Positions 1 through 8,528 of a stretch of 64,000 bases of DNA are shown in pieces (the first letter of the stretch is position 1; every line of letters starts with the position of its first letter). Location of the stretch: assembly GCF_001657485.1 (NCBI RefSeq), contig NZ_LXFU01000052.1, forward strand, positions 186,001 to 250,000. Reading direction: 5' to 3'. Source of the stretch: Rhizobium sp. WYCCWR10014 (GTDB lineage: Bacteria; Pseudomonadota; Alphaproteobacteria; Rhizobiales; Rhizobiaceae). Under the pieces are notes generated by a model. It was given only the letters and a program-made list of their open reading frames with translations. It was not told where the DNA came from and did no database searches. A program made the translations under genes and the position numbers.

Positions 1-233
1 TGGCGACGACCGATCCGCTTCCCGCGCCGCTACTGGTTGCCGCGCAAACATTGCCCGCAGACATCGCCATGGCGTTACGGCAGAGCCTCGTGACGCTGCA
101 TGAAACGCCTGAGGGAGCGGCGGTTTTGGAACGGCTCGGCCTCGGACGATTTTCGGCGGTCGTTCCGTCCGCCTACGATGTCCTGCCGCAAAGAGCCGAC
201 GACGCCGATCGCAGATTGGGGGTCTCATGGTAG
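1..233 (+). CDS. ABC transporter substrate-binding protein, PhnD-like (C-terminal fragment)
   Basis: The reading frame is open from base 3 to the stop at 231-233, so this is the C-terminal end of a gene that starts before the window. About 76 residues are visible. The segment LHETPEGAAVLERLGLGRF followed by a P-S-x-Y-D motif resembles the C-terminus of phosphonate/phosphate-type periplasmic binding proteins (PhnD-like), where a similar H-x-T-P-E-G motif precedes an F-x-x-V. It is followed after 37 bases by two permeases and an ATPase of the glycine-betaine (OpuB/OpuC) type, so it is probably the binding protein of that importer. The ligand cannot be judged from this fragment. A short OpuBC-type protein is the alternative. 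Confidence 0.6.
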   Translation, partial: ATTDPLPAPLLVAAQTLPADIAMALRQSLVTLHETPEGAAVLERLGLGRFSAVVPSAYDVLPQRADDADRRLGVSW

Positions 234-242
234 ACAGGCGAA

Positions 243-267
243 CGAGAGTCCGGACGCGGAGGTCTCG
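243..267 (+). promoter_or_regulatory. Hairpin covering the ribosome binding site of the next gene
   Basis: CGAGA (243-247) pairs with TCTCG (263-267) and TCCG (249-252) pairs with CGGA (257-260), leaving a four-base loop. The right arm contains the CGGAGG ribosome-binding sequence of the permease that starts at 271. The fold could reduce permease translation relative to the upstream binding protein. It is short and interrupted, so the call is tentative. Confidence 0.35.
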
Positions 268-270
268 ACG

Positions 271-903
271 ATGAAATGGGTCCCTAAACACCTCGATCGG
301 CTATTCGAAGCGCTGTTGGAGCACCTGTATCTCGTGTTTTCCTCGGTCGGCATTGCCTTGGTGATCTCGCTGATCGTCGGGATATGGGCGGCAAGGCGAC
401 CGCGGAGCTTCGCGGTTATCATCATCTTCACCGGTATCCTGTTCGCCGTGCCGAGCCTGGCGCTGTTTGCGCTTCTCATTCCGATCATGGGGATCGGGGC
501 AGCACCCGCCATTACCGGTCTTGCCGCCTACTCGCTGATGATCCTGATCCGCAATATCGGCATGGGGTTTCAGGCAATTCCGCGTGACATACTCGAAGCT
601 GCCGATGGCATGGGCTACGGCACGGCGCGGCGGATCTGGGAAGTCGAGCTGCCGCTGGCGATGCCCTATATCGTCGGCGGTATCCGCATTGCAATGGTGA
701 CGGTCATCGGCATCGCGACCGTTGCCGCCTATATCAATGCCGGCGGGCTCGGCGTCATCATTTTCGAAGGCATCGACCAGCGGTTTCCCGAAAAGATCAT
801 CGCCGGCGGGCTGCTGACGTCATTTCTGGCGCTCTTTGCCGACTACTGTTTTGCATCCTTCGAAAAGCTGCTGCGCCGGCGCAGTGGAGGTAAAGCCGCA
901 TGA
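271..903 (+). CDS. ABC transporter permease, OpuB/ProW type
   Basis: This 210-residue integral membrane subunit belongs to a binding-protein-dependent importer of the glycine-betaine/choline type. Five or so hydrophobic segments are visible, and the cytoplasmic EAA loop that docks the ATPase is present at about residues 109-131 (EAADGMG, then PLAMP). I chose the ATG at 271 because a GGAGG lies 9-13 bases upstream; the same frame is open further upstream but has no membrane character there. The gene overlaps the next permease by an ATGA and belongs to a binding protein-permease-permease-ATPase operon. Substrate is inferred only at family level (quaternary amines or another small compound). Confidence 0.85.
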   Translation: MKWVPKHLDRLFEALLEHLYLVFSSVGIALVISLIVGIWAARRPRSFAVIIIFTGILFAVPSLALFALLIPIMGIGAAPAITGLAAYSLMILIRNIGMGFQAIPRDILEAADGMGYGTARRIWEVELPLAMPYIVGGIRIAMVTVIGIATVAAYINAGGLGVIIFEGIDQRFPEKIIAGGLLTSFLALFADYCFASFEKLLRRRSGGKAA

Positions 904-1535
904 TCGTGATCGATGCATTCAGCTGGATCTTCAACAACTCCGGCGCCTTCTTCAATGCCTTCAATCGCCATCTTCTGATGTGCGTCCTATCGCTCGGCAT
1001 CGCTTTCGTCATTGCCGTACCACTCGGATTTGCCGTCGCACGGGCACCTCGCGCCGCCTTTGCAGTGGTCAATATTGCCGGCGCCTTGCGCTCGATACCG
1101 AGCCTTGCGATCCTGTCGGCGGCGATGCCGTTTCTCGGCATCGGATTGTTGCCATCGGTGGTGGCCCTCATCGTCCTTGCCGTGCCGCCGCTGCTGTTGA
1201 GCACAATCATCGGCATCCGCGAGATCGACGCCTCGGTGATCGATGCGGCCGATGGAATGGGCATGAGCGCCGGGCAGATGCTGTGGGAGATAGAACTTCC
1301 CCTGGCCGTTCCGTCAATTCTGTCAGGCGTCAGGACGAGCGCCATCCAGGTCATCGGCGGGGCGGCGCTGGCCTCCTTCATCGGCGGCGGCGGGCTTGGC
1401 GATTTCATCAATGCCGGCATTGCGATCATGAACATGCCGCGCCTTCTCGTCGGAGCGGTTCCGATAGCCCTGCTCGCGATCTTTGCGGAATTGGCGTTCG
1501 GCGCCCTGGAGCGCGTCTTCACTCAACGGCGCTAA
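900..1535 (+). CDS. ABC transporter permease, OpuB/ProW type (second subunit)
   Basis: This 211-residue membrane protein is homologous to the preceding permease. It has a DAADGMG EAA loop at about residues 115-121 followed by ELPLAVP, and several hydrophobic spans. Its ATG overlaps the stop of the upstream permease (ATGA), which indicates translational coupling. The two permeases probably form a heterodimeric channel energised by the ATPase at 1558. Two different short permeases are common for OpuC-type systems. The substrate is not determined. Confidence 0.85.
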   Translation: MIVIDAFSWIFNNSGAFFNAFNRHLLMCVLSLGIAFVIAVPLGFAVARAPRAAFAVVNIAGALRSIPSLAILSAAMPFLGIGLLPSVVALIVLAVPPLLLSTIIGIREIDASVIDAADGMGMSAGQMLWEIELPLAVPSILSGVRTSAIQVIGGAALASFIGGGGLGDFINAGIAIMNMPRLLVGAVPIALLAIFAELAFGALERVFTQRR

Positions 1536-1557
1536 GCGGCCGAAAGCGGATATCAGG

Positions 1558-2499
1558 ATGATTCATCTCGACCATGTTACGAAGAATTACGACGGAAGCG
1601 GTTCGCATGCGGTCGACAATCTCGACCTTCTGATCGAGACCGGCACGACGGTTGCCCTGATCGGTCCTTCGGGCTGCGGCAAGACCACGACCATGCGCAT
1701 GATCAATCAGTTGGAGACGCCCACGGCGGGACGGGTGCTGGTCGATGGCAGAGATATCGCCCGGGTCGATCAGAAAGAGCTGCGCCGCAGCATCGGCTAT
1801 GTCATCCAGCAAGTCGGTCTGTTTCCGCATATGTCGATCGCGCGCAATGTCGCGACCGTGCCGCGGCTTCTCGGTTGGGAAAAGGCGCGCAGCGATCGCC
1901 GGGTCGACGAGCTGCTGGATCTCGTAGGACTTGATCCGGCCATCATGCGGCAGCGCCTGCCACACGAATTGTCGGGCGGGCAGCGTCAGCGCGTCGGTTT
2001 CGCGCGCGCGCTCGCCGCCGACCCTGCCATCATGCTGATGGACGAACCGTTCGGCGCCATCGATCCGATCACCCGCGTCCGGCTTCAGGACGAATTCCGC
2101 GATATTCTGAGGAAGGTGAAGAAGACCGTCGTCATCGTCACCCATGACCTCGATGAGGCGATCAAGATGGGTGATCGCATCGCCATCATGCGCGACGGCC
2201 GCCTCCTTCAATATGATACCCCGCAGGAAATCCTTGCGCGTCCCGTCAATGGGTTCGTCGAGAGTTTCCTCGGTCCCGACCGAGCCATAAAAAGGCTAAG
2301 CTTGATTGCCGTATCGATGATCATGACCGCGCCGGAACCGTCGAATGGCGATGCCGAGATCGCCGCTGACGCCACGGTTCACGATGCCTTGGCGCTTATC
2401 CTCTCCGGTGAGATGCCGGGCCTGCACGTCAAAGCCGCAGACGGGACGCTTGCGGGATATTTGTCTCGCGACACCCTATTGCGCGCCAATCGGCTGTAG
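1558..2499 (+). CDS. ABC transporter ATP-binding protein, OpuCA/ProV type with CBS-like tail
   Basis: This 313-residue ATPase energises the two upstream permeases. Walker A GPSGCGKT is at residues 36-43, followed by a Q-loop QQVGLFPH, the signature LSGGQRQR, Walker B MLMDEPFGAIDP and the H-loop THDLDEA. The tail after about residue 270 resembles a single CBS-like module (VHDALALIL, then GLHVKAADGTLAGYLS), as in osmoregulated ProV/OpuCA ATPases where CBS domains sense ionic strength. The start at 1558 (MIHLDHVTKNY) fits the usual N-terminus; the frame extends upstream into the permease gene but is not needed. A RIME-like repeat begins two bases after the stop codon. Confidence 0.88.
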   Translation: MIHLDHVTKNYDGSGSHAVDNLDLLIETGTTVALIGPSGCGKTTTMRMINQLETPTAGRVLVDGRDIARVDQKELRRSIGYVIQQVGLFPHMSIARNVATVPRLLGWEKARSDRRVDELLDLVGLDPAIMRQRLPHELSGGQRQRVGFARALAADPAIMLMDEPFGAIDPITRVRLQDEFRDILRKVKKTVVIVTHDLDEAIKMGDRIAIMRDGRLLQYDTPQEILARPVNGFVESFLGPDRAIKRLSLIAVSMIMTAPEPSNGDAEIAADATVHDALALILSGEMPGLHVKAADGTLAGYLSRDTLLRANRL

Positions 2500-2500
2500 G

Positions 2501-2556
2501 GCAATTCCCCCAAACTGCGCAGCGGTCTTGCGACCGGAATGGCACAAAACCAAAAG
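2501..2556 (+). repeat. RIME-like palindromic repeat, first-palindrome fragment
   Basis: This sequence matches the first half of the elements at 14460, 22244 and 34526. It has GCAATTCC at the left edge, a conserved core resembling TGCGCAGCGG, a CCGGAAT right arm and a trailing ACAAAACCAAA. The second palindrome seen in the copies at 22244 and 34526 is not recognisable, so this copy is degenerate or truncated. It begins two bases after the stop of the ATPase gene. Confidence 0.55.
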
Positions 2557-2698
2557 ATAGTCTCCATGGCGCGGGGAAATGCCGAAGTGCTCCGGCTGCG
2601 GTTGTTTGCCGAATGGGCGACATCGCCAGTCGCCATACGACCGGCATGAACCCTTCGAGCGCTCGCAAGCGGCATCGACCGCCCCCAGTGTATGGTGA

Positions 2699-2712
2699 TG
2701 AAATATATTTCA
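2699..2712. promoter_or_regulatory. Perfect 14-bp palindrome, candidate operator of the sugar operon
   Basis: TGAAATATATTTCA is a perfect palindrome about 150 bases upstream of the TTG start of the binding-protein gene at 2861. The whole stretch 2500-2860 has no convincing gene and otherwise holds only the RIME-like fragment. AT-rich perfect dyads of this size are typical repressor sites. The SorC-family regulator encoded in the same operon (6520) is the obvious candidate ligand, by inference only. Confidence 0.5.
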
Positions 2713-2860
2713 CGGTATGAATTATATTGACAGCGCTCTGCCGTTGCGATTATCTGCCCATACCGGACTTCGAGGAGGAACTCCGGTCTTCAATGGATCA
2801 TCGGCAGCCGCTGAGGCGCCGCCGGATATTTGGGAGGGGCTTCGGCCTCGAGGAGGAAAC

Positions 2861-3889
2861 TTGCGCAAATTTCTAAGCACGACCGCATTGGCGGTCCTTG
2901 CATCGACGCTTTTGGCCGGCGTGGCCAGCGCGGATACGGAAAATCCGTTCCGCTGCAAGCCGGGTGAAAAATACGTCATGAACGTCATGGTATCGGGCGT
3001 CGAATACTGGTTCCCGGTCTATGAAATGTTCAAGCAGGCCGGTCAGCAGCTCGGCTGCGAGACCGCCTATACCGGCACGCCGGAATATGACGTCAACAAG
3101 CAGATCGCCACTTTCGACCAGGCGCTGGCCCAGAACCCGGCCGGTATCCTCGTTCATCCGATGAACTCCGATCCGTTCATCGAGCCGATCAACCGGGCGA
3201 TCGACCAGGGCACGGCGGTCGTGACCTTCGCAGCCGATGCACCGCTTTCCAAGCGCATCTCGTTCGTCACGTCGGACAATACCCGCGAAGGCACCTATGC
3301 GGCCGACGCGATTGCCGAAAAGATGGGTGGCAAGGGTGAATATGCCGTTCTCGAAAATCCGGGCCAGGACAACCACGACAAGCGTATCGCCGCCTTCATC
3401 GCCCGTATGGAGGAAAAATATCCTGACATGAAGCTCGTCGGCCGCGCTGCGTCCAACCAGGACCCGAACAAGGCCTATCAGGGCCTGATGAGCTTGGTGC
3501 AGGCCCATCCGAACATTGGGGCCGTCTTCATGCCGGAAGCGAATTCGGCCATCGGCGCTTCGCAGGCCAACAAGGAAAGCGGCGGCAAGATCCTCGTGAT
3601 GTGCGCCGACGTCAATGCCAACATTCTCGATATGATCAAGGCAGGCGAAGTGTTCGGTTCGATCAATCCGAACCAGGGCATGCAGGGTTACATGGGCTTC
3701 ATGCTTCTGTGGCTGGCCAAGCATCCGGAACTCATCGACCCGATGAACGACGCCAAGCGCGCCGGCTTCAACCCGATGAGCATTCCGTTCGTCGACAACG
3801 GCCTGTCGATCGTCACGGCTGATAATGCCGACGACTTCTACTGGGACAAGTATCTGAAGCGGCGGGGCACCAAAGGCATCGAGGAGTAA
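2861..3889 (+). CDS. Sugar ABC transporter substrate-binding protein (CUT2, Peripla_BP_4)
   Basis: This 342-residue periplasmic binding protein has a Sec signal peptide ending near residue 23 (VASA-DTENPF). The ribose/galactose-type fold is shown by the N-terminal VSGVEYWFPVYEMFKQ, the NPAGILVHP element and the hinge region PNIGAVFMPEANSAIGA. I placed the start at the TTG at 2861, preceded by a strong AGGAGG at 2851-2856. An ATG at 2717 in the same frame would add 48 residues with no signal-peptide character. The ligand is likely a monosaccharide or sugar alcohol, judged from the enzymes downstream. It opens an operon running to 14276. Confidence 0.88.
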   Translation: MRKFLSTTALAVLASTLLAGVASADTENPFRCKPGEKYVMNVMVSGVEYWFPVYEMFKQAGQQLGCETAYTGTPEYDVNKQIATFDQALAQNPAGILVHPMNSDPFIEPINRAIDQGTAVVTFAADAPLSKRISFVTSDNTREGTYAADAIAEKMGGKGEYAVLENPGQDNHDKRIAAFIARMEEKYPDMKLVGRAASNQDPNKAYQGLMSLVQAHPNIGAVFMPEANSAIGASQANKESGGKILVMCADVNANILDMIKAGEVFGSINPNQGMQGYMGFMLLWLAKHPELIDPMNDAKRAGFNPMSIPFVDNGLSIVTADNADDFYWDKYLKRRGTKGIEE

Positions 3890-3900
3890 GCCTTTGTGCC

Positions 3901-3932
3901 GGCTGTCCGGAGGCAGGAAACTCCGGACAGCC
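3901..3932 (+). terminator. Intercistronic hairpin between binding protein and ATPase genes
   Basis: GGCTGTCCGGA (3901-3911) and TCCGGACAGCC (3922-3932) form a perfect 11-bp stem with a 10-base loop. It lies 12 bases after the binding-protein stop and 24 bases before the ATPase start. There is no T-run, so it is more likely an mRNA-stabilising or partial-attenuation element than a full terminator. Confidence 0.6.
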
Positions 3933-3955
3933 ACCGCGAGCGTGAGGAGGAGACG

Positions 3956-5497
3956 ATGATGGCGTCGGTGCCGGTTCTGGAAATCCGCAATGTCAGCAAG
4001 CACTTCGGGGCGGTGAAGGCGTTGACGGATGTGAGCTTCAGCCTGGAGAAGGGCGAGGTTCATGCGCTTTGCGGCGAAAACGGCGCGGGCAAGTCGACGC
4101 TGATGAACATCATTGCCGGCGTGCTGCAGCCGACCGAAGGGGACGTTCTCGTCGATGGCGCGCCGGTAAAGGTGACGTCGCCGGCCGTGGCGCAATCGCT
4201 CGGGCTTGGCCTCGTGCATCAGGAAATCGCGCTCTGCCCCGATGCGACGGTGGCCGAGAACATGTTCATGGCCGCGACCAACCGTCGGCGCTCGCCTTTC
4301 ATGAATTATGGCCGGCTGGAGCGGGATGCACAGGTCGTGATGAATCGTCTGGCGCCGATCGACGTGCGCCGCAAAGTCGGTGACCTGTCGATTTCCAGCC
4401 AGCAGCTTGTCGAGATCGCCAAGGCACTGACGCTCGATTGTCGGGTGCTGATCTTCGACGAACCGACGGCTGCTTTGACGGAATCGGAGACGCAGGTCCT
4501 GTTCGGAATCATCCGCGACCTCAAGGCGCAGGGTATTTCGATCATCTATATCAGCCACCGCATGGCCGAAATCTTCAGCCTGTGCGACCGGGTCACCGTG
4601 TTTCGCGATGGCCGTTATGTCTCGACGGAGAAGGTGGCGGATTTGACGCCGGATGATGTTGTGCGCCGCATGGTCGGGCGCGAGATCACCCAGCTCTATC
4701 CGGAAAAACAGGCGCCGGCGGAGCGGACCGATGAGATCATCCTGAGCGTCCGCGATCTCGGCGACGGCAGCCGCTTTACGGATGTGAGCTTCGACCTGCG
4801 CAGGGGTGAAATTCTCGGCGTCGGCGGGCTGATCGGCTCGGGGCGCACCGAGATAGCCGAAGGTATTTGCGGATTGCGGCCTGTAACCGGCGGCGAGGTG
4901 CAACTGCATGGACAGCGGCTGCGGGCGCGGTCCTATGCGCAGGCAGCGCAGGCTGGCGTCGTCTACCTGTCGGAAGACCGGAAAGGCTCTGGCATTTTCC
5001 TCGATCTTTCCATCGCCCAGAACATTGCCGTTCTCGATTTGAAATCGCTGACCGGACCGCTGGGACTGTTGAATTCCAAGGCCGAGGCGGATCGTGCCCA
5101 CAACCTGGCCCGGCGGCTCGGCGTACGGATGGGTGGCATCGACATGCCGGTCTCGTCGCTGTCGGGCGGAAACCAGCAGAAGGTGGCGATTGCCAAGCAG
5201 TTGGCGGTCGATCCCAAGGTCATTCTGATGGATGAGCCGACGCGTGGCATCGATGTCGGCGCCAAATCGGAAATCCACCGGCTGCTGCGCGATCTCGCGC
5301 GCTCCGGCATCGGCATCGTCGTCATCTCGTCGGAACTGCCGGAGCTTCTCGGCCTGTGCGATCGGGTGCTGGTTATCCACGAAGGCACGGTCGCAGGCGA
5401 GGTCGAGGGCGAAGCGATGACGGAGGAAACGATCATGCGGCTCGCCTCCGGTATCGGCGGTCACAACAATTCAAAGGCATCAGAGCATGCCGCGTAG
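3956..5497 (+). CDS. Sugar ABC transporter ATP-binding protein, RbsA/MglA type
   Basis: This 513-residue protein carries two fused nucleotide-binding domains, as in CUT2 importers. The first has Walker A GENGAGKST, a signature region around LSISSQQLVEIAKAL and Walker B LIFDEPTAAL. The second has the usual degenerate P-loop (GGLIGSGRTE), an intact signature LSGGNQQKVAIAKQL and DEPTRGIDVG. The start is the ATG at 3956, after GAGGAGGAGAC; an adjacent in-frame ATG at 3959 is equally possible. It pairs with the binding protein at 2861 and the permease at 5526. Length and architecture are typical for the family. Confidence 0.92.
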   Translation: MMASVPVLEIRNVSKHFGAVKALTDVSFSLEKGEVHALCGENGAGKSTLMNIIAGVLQPTEGDVLVDGAPVKVTSPAVAQSLGLGLVHQEIALCPDATVAENMFMAATNRRRSPFMNYGRLERDAQVVMNRLAPIDVRRKVGDLSISSQQLVEIAKALTLDCRVLIFDEPTAALTESETQVLFGIIRDLKAQGISIIYISHRMAEIFSLCDRVTVFRDGRYVSTEKVADLTPDDVVRRMVGREITQLYPEKQAPAERTDEIILSVRDLGDGSRFTDVSFDLRRGEILGVGGLIGSGRTEIAEGICGLRPVTGGEVQLHGQRLRARSYAQAAQAGVVYLSEDRKGSGIFLDLSIAQNIAVLDLKSLTGPLGLLNSKAEADRAHNLARRLGVRMGGIDMPVSSLSGGNQQKVAIAKQLAVDPKVILMDEPTRGIDVGAKSEIHRLLRDLARSGIGIVVISSELPELLGLCDRVLVIHEGTVAGEVEGEAMTEETIMRLASGIGGHNNSKASEHAA

Positions 5498-5525
5498 GGA
5501 AAAAGCAGGGGCAGGAGACAGGGTC

Positions 5526-6518
5526 ATGGCGGACGCTACACTGGCAACGGCACATCAGGCACGCGCGCCCGGCTGGAAACGGCTGGGGACGATGCGCGAG
5601 GCGGGACTGATCGCGATCATCCTGGCGCTCTGCATCGTCATGAGTTTTGCCTCGCCGCATTTTCTGACGCTCGGCAACTTCCGGGCGATGCTGATGTCGT
5701 TCTCGGTGGAAGGGATCGTCGTCGTCGGCATGACCATCCTGTTGATTGTCGGCGGCATCGACCTGTCGGTCGGCTCGGTCGTTTGCTTCTCGATGGTGCT
5801 GTCGGGCTCGCTGTTCCTGATGGGACTCGATCCATGGAGCGCATCCCTGATCGGGATCATTGCCAGCGGCCTGATCGGCTGTGTCATGGGCTTCTTCGTC
5901 ACGGTCGTCGGTCTCAACCACTTCATCACCTCGCTTGCGGCGATGGTCATCGTGCGTGGTATCTGCCTGATCATCACCAAGGGTACGCCGCTGTCGCTCT
6001 TCACCTTGCCGCCCTCGTTCAAGGCGGTCGGGCAGGGCACATTATATGGCGTCCCCTATGTAATCCTGATTTTTGTTGCGGTCGTCGTGCTGTTCGATTT
6101 CCTGCTGCGCCGGGCAACCGCCTTCCGCAAGGTGTTCTACACCGGCAGCAACGAGAAGGCGGCGCTCTATTCCGGTATCAAGACCAACCAGGTGAAATTC
6201 TGGGTGACGGTGCTCTGCGCGACGCTGTCCGGCGTTGCCGGGGTGATCTACATGTCCCGCTTCGGTGCCGCGACCCCGACCTTTGGTGTCGGCATGGAGC
6301 TCAACATCATCGCCGCCGCGGTGATCGGCGGTGCGTCGCTGAATGGCGGTTCCGGCACGATCCTTGGGGCTATTCTCGGTATTGCCCTGCTGTCGGTCGT
6401 AACAAGCTCATTGATCTTGCTTGACGTGTCCGTCTATTGGCAAGACATGATCAAAGGCTGCATTCTGCTTGCCGCCGTCTCGATCGACCATTTCCTGCAC
6501 AAGCGGAAGGCTGCCTGA
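5526..6518 (+). CDS. Sugar ABC transporter permease, RbsC type (CUT2)
   Basis: This 330-residue inner-membrane permease has about eight to ten hydrophobic spans and the CUT2 hallmarks GGIDLSVGS and AAVIGGASLNGGSGT. Only one permease gene is present, as expected where the channel is a homodimer. I chose the ATG at 5526, which has a GGCAGGAGACAGGG ribosome-binding region. An upstream ATG at 5487 overlaps the ATPase gene and would add 13 charged residues. The SorC regulator gene begins one base after its stop. Confidence 0.9.
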   Translation: MADATLATAHQARAPGWKRLGTMREAGLIAIILALCIVMSFASPHFLTLGNFRAMLMSFSVEGIVVVGMTILLIVGGIDLSVGSVVCFSMVLSGSLFLMGLDPWSASLIGIIASGLIGCVMGFFVTVVGLNHFITSLAAMVIVRGICLIITKGTPLSLFTLPPSFKAVGQGTLYGVPYVILIFVAVVVLFDFLLRRATAFRKVFYTGSNEKAALYSGIKTNQVKFWVTVLCATLSGVAGVIYMSRFGAATPTFGVGMELNIIAAAVIGGASLNGGSGTILGAILGIALLSVVTSSLILLDVSVYWQDMIKGCILLAAVSIDHFLHKRKAA

Positions 6519-6519
6519 T

Positions 6520-7524
6520 ATGCCGATAGCCAAGCTCAAACCCGCAAATGCGCCGCGCGAGGAAATCGTCATCGCCCGGCAGATGCACCAGGCTCTGGTC
6601 CTGCATTTCCTCGAGGGACTGACACAGGCGCAAATTGCCGATCAGATCGGCATCTCGCACGCCACCGTCAACCGCCTGATCAAGCGCGGCCGCCAGCTCG
6701 GTCTGGTCGAGATCAAGATCAAGTCGCCGGTCGAGCCGCTGGTCGATATGGAAGAACAGCTACGAGCGCTTGGCGGCATCGGCCGTGCCGTCGTGGTGCC
6801 GACCGTTTCCGACAATCCGCAGACTGCGCTTCAGGCCGTTGGCGAAGCGGCAGCACGGTTGCTGCTGGAAGAGATTATCGACGGCGATACGATCTGCATC
6901 ACCGGCGGCAAAGGGGTGAGCGCCGTCGTCGCCGGTCTGCAGCCGCCGCGTCGGTTCAATGTCGAGGTCATTCCAGCAACCGGCTGCGTGCAGGGTAAAC
7001 ACTATACTGACGTCAATCATGTCTCGACCTTGATGGCCGACCGGCTTGGGGGACGTTCCTACCAGATCCACGCGCCCCTCTTTGCCGACGATGCCGAGCA
7101 GCGGGCGATGCTGATCAACATGCGTTCCGTCGCAGACGTTTTCAAACGGGCGCGCGAGGCGAAGGTGGCGGTGGTCGGCATTGGCTCGATCCTCTCGGAC
7201 GATTCGAGCTATTACGACCTGCATCCCTCCTCGAGCACCGACCGCGCCGCGATCGAGCGGTCCGGCGCCTCCTGCGAATTGCTGGCGCATCTGCTCGATG
7301 ATCATGGCCAAGTCTGCGACTACAGCCTCAACCGTTCGCTGGTGTCGCTGACGCTGCCGGAATTCGCCTCGATCCCCACCAAAATCGGTGTGGCGAGCGG
7401 GCCGAACAAGGCAGGCCCGATCCTCAGCGTTCTCAGGGGCAATCATCTCGATACGCTGGTGACCGATGAGGCGACGGGTGCGCGGGTGCTGGCACTGGCG
7501 AATGGCGAAGGAAAATGGGCATGA
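6520..7524 (+). CDS. SorC-family transcriptional regulator
   Basis: This 334-residue regulator has an N-terminal helix-turn-helix at about residues 32-58 (GLTQAQIADQIGISHATVNRL). A SorC/DeoR-type sugar-phosphate-binding domain follows, with ITGGKGVSAVV, ATGCVQGKHYT, a VVGIGSI segment and GPNKAGPILSVLRG near the end. SorC members such as EryD and LsrR usually repress their operon until a phosphorylated sugar binds. It lies inside the operon between transport and enzyme genes, so it probably autoregulates the cluster, possibly through the palindrome at 2699-2712. Start at 6520 is the only ATG at the junction; the ribosome-binding site is weak, which suggests coupling to the permease. Confidence 0.9.
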   Translation: MPIAKLKPANAPREEIVIARQMHQALVLHFLEGLTQAQIADQIGISHATVNRLIKRGRQLGLVEIKIKSPVEPLVDMEEQLRALGGIGRAVVVPTVSDNPQTALQAVGEAAARLLLEEIIDGDTICITGGKGVSAVVAGLQPPRRFNVEVIPATGCVQGKHYTDVNHVSTLMADRLGGRSYQIHAPLFADDAEQRAMLINMRSVADVFKRAREAKVAVVGIGSILSDDSSYYDLHPSSSTDRAAIERSGASCELLAHLLDDHGQVCDYSLNRSLVSLTLPEFASIPTKIGVASGPNKAGPILSVLRGNHLDTLVTDEATGARVLALANGEGKWA

Positions 7525-8516
7525 GCGGACAGCAATTGACACGTGAGATCGGCAAATCGGGCGTTTCCGCCTCGGCGGTGGGACTGGGCACCTGGGCGAT
7601 CGGCGGCTGGATGTGGGGCGGGACCGATGAGGCCGAATCCATCGCCGCGATCCAGGCATCGCTCGATGCCGGCGTGACGCTGATCGATACGGCGCCGGCC
7701 TATGGGCTTGGACGTTCCGAGGAGATCGTCGGCAAGGCGCTGACCGGGCGCCGCGATAAGGCAGTCATCGCCACCAAATGCGGCCTTGTCTGGCATACGC
7801 AGAAGGGCCGTCATTTCTTCGATCAAGACGGCAAGCCGGTGCACCGTTATCTCGGCCGCGACGCGATCCTGCATGAGGTCGAGGAAAGTCTGAGGCGGCT
7901 CGGAACCGATTATATCGACCTCTACATCACCCATTGGCAGGACGCGACGACCCCGATCGAGGAAACGATGCGGGCGCTGGAAGACCTGCGCACATCGGGC
8001 AAGATCCGGGCGATCGGCGCAAGCAATGTCAGCCCCGACGACCTCAATGCCTATATTGCTGCTGGTGGTCTCGACGCAATCCAGGAGCGGTTCAGCATGA
8101 TCGACCGGGAGATCGAGGCGGAGCTTCTGCCGCTGACCAAGGCCAACAGCATAGCGACGCTGAGCTACTCGTCGCTGGCGTTGGGGTTGCTGTCCGGCAC
8201 CATCGGTCCGGACCGCGTGTTTTCCGGCGACGACCAGCGCAAGGACAATCCGCGCTTTTCGGTCGACAATCGCCAGAAGGCAACGGCGCTGGCCGACGCC
8301 ATCCGGCCGGTCGCCGAAAGACACGGAGCCAGCATCGCCCAGATCGTGATTGCCTGGACGCTGGCGCAGCCGGGCGTCACCTTTGCACTTTGCGGGGCGC
8401 GCAATCCGGCACAAGCGCTCGACAATGCGCGAGCCGGGACCATCCGGCTGGATGCGGCCGATCTTGCGGCCATCGATACGGCCATAGCGGCGAAACTGAC
8501 TGACATGGACAGGTAG
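7521..8516 (+). CDS. Aldo/keto reductase
   Basis: This 331-residue NAD(P)H-dependent oxidoreductase has the AKR barrel and its catalytic residues. The tetrad tyrosine lies in DTAPAYGLGRSE, lysine in IATKCGL and histidine in LYITHWQD, and the C-terminal cofactor segment CGARNPAQ is present. The start overlaps the regulator stop (ATGA at 7521), with GAAGGAAA about 8 bases upstream; an ATG at 7515 is the alternative. Its place between the SorC regulator and a GlpD-like dehydrogenase suggests interconversion of a keto-sugar and a polyol in the same pathway. The substrate is not known. Confidence 0.88.
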   Translation: MSGQQLTREIGKSGVSASAVGLGTWAIGGWMWGGTDEAESIAAIQASLDAGVTLIDTAPAYGLGRSEEIVGKALTGRRDKAVIATKCGLVWHTQKGRHFFDQDGKPVHRYLGRDAILHEVEESLRRLGTDYIDLYITHWQDATTPIEETMRALEDLRTSGKIRAIGASNVSPDDLNAYIAAGGLDAIQERFSMIDREIEAELLPLTKANSIATLSYSSLALGLLSGTIGPDRVFSGDDQRKDNPRFSVDNRQKATALADAIRPVAERHGASIAQIVIAWTLAQPGVTFALCGARNPAQALDNARAGTIRLDAADLAAIDTAIAAKLTDMDR

Positions 8517-8528
8517 CGGATCGCCATC

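Noticed and set aside
2873..5464. Minus-strand open frame of 863 codons
   Set aside because: It lies antisense to the clear binding-protein and RbsA-type ATPase genes; the translation is rich in R, H, D and Q with no family motif, typical of antisense frames in GC-rich DNA.
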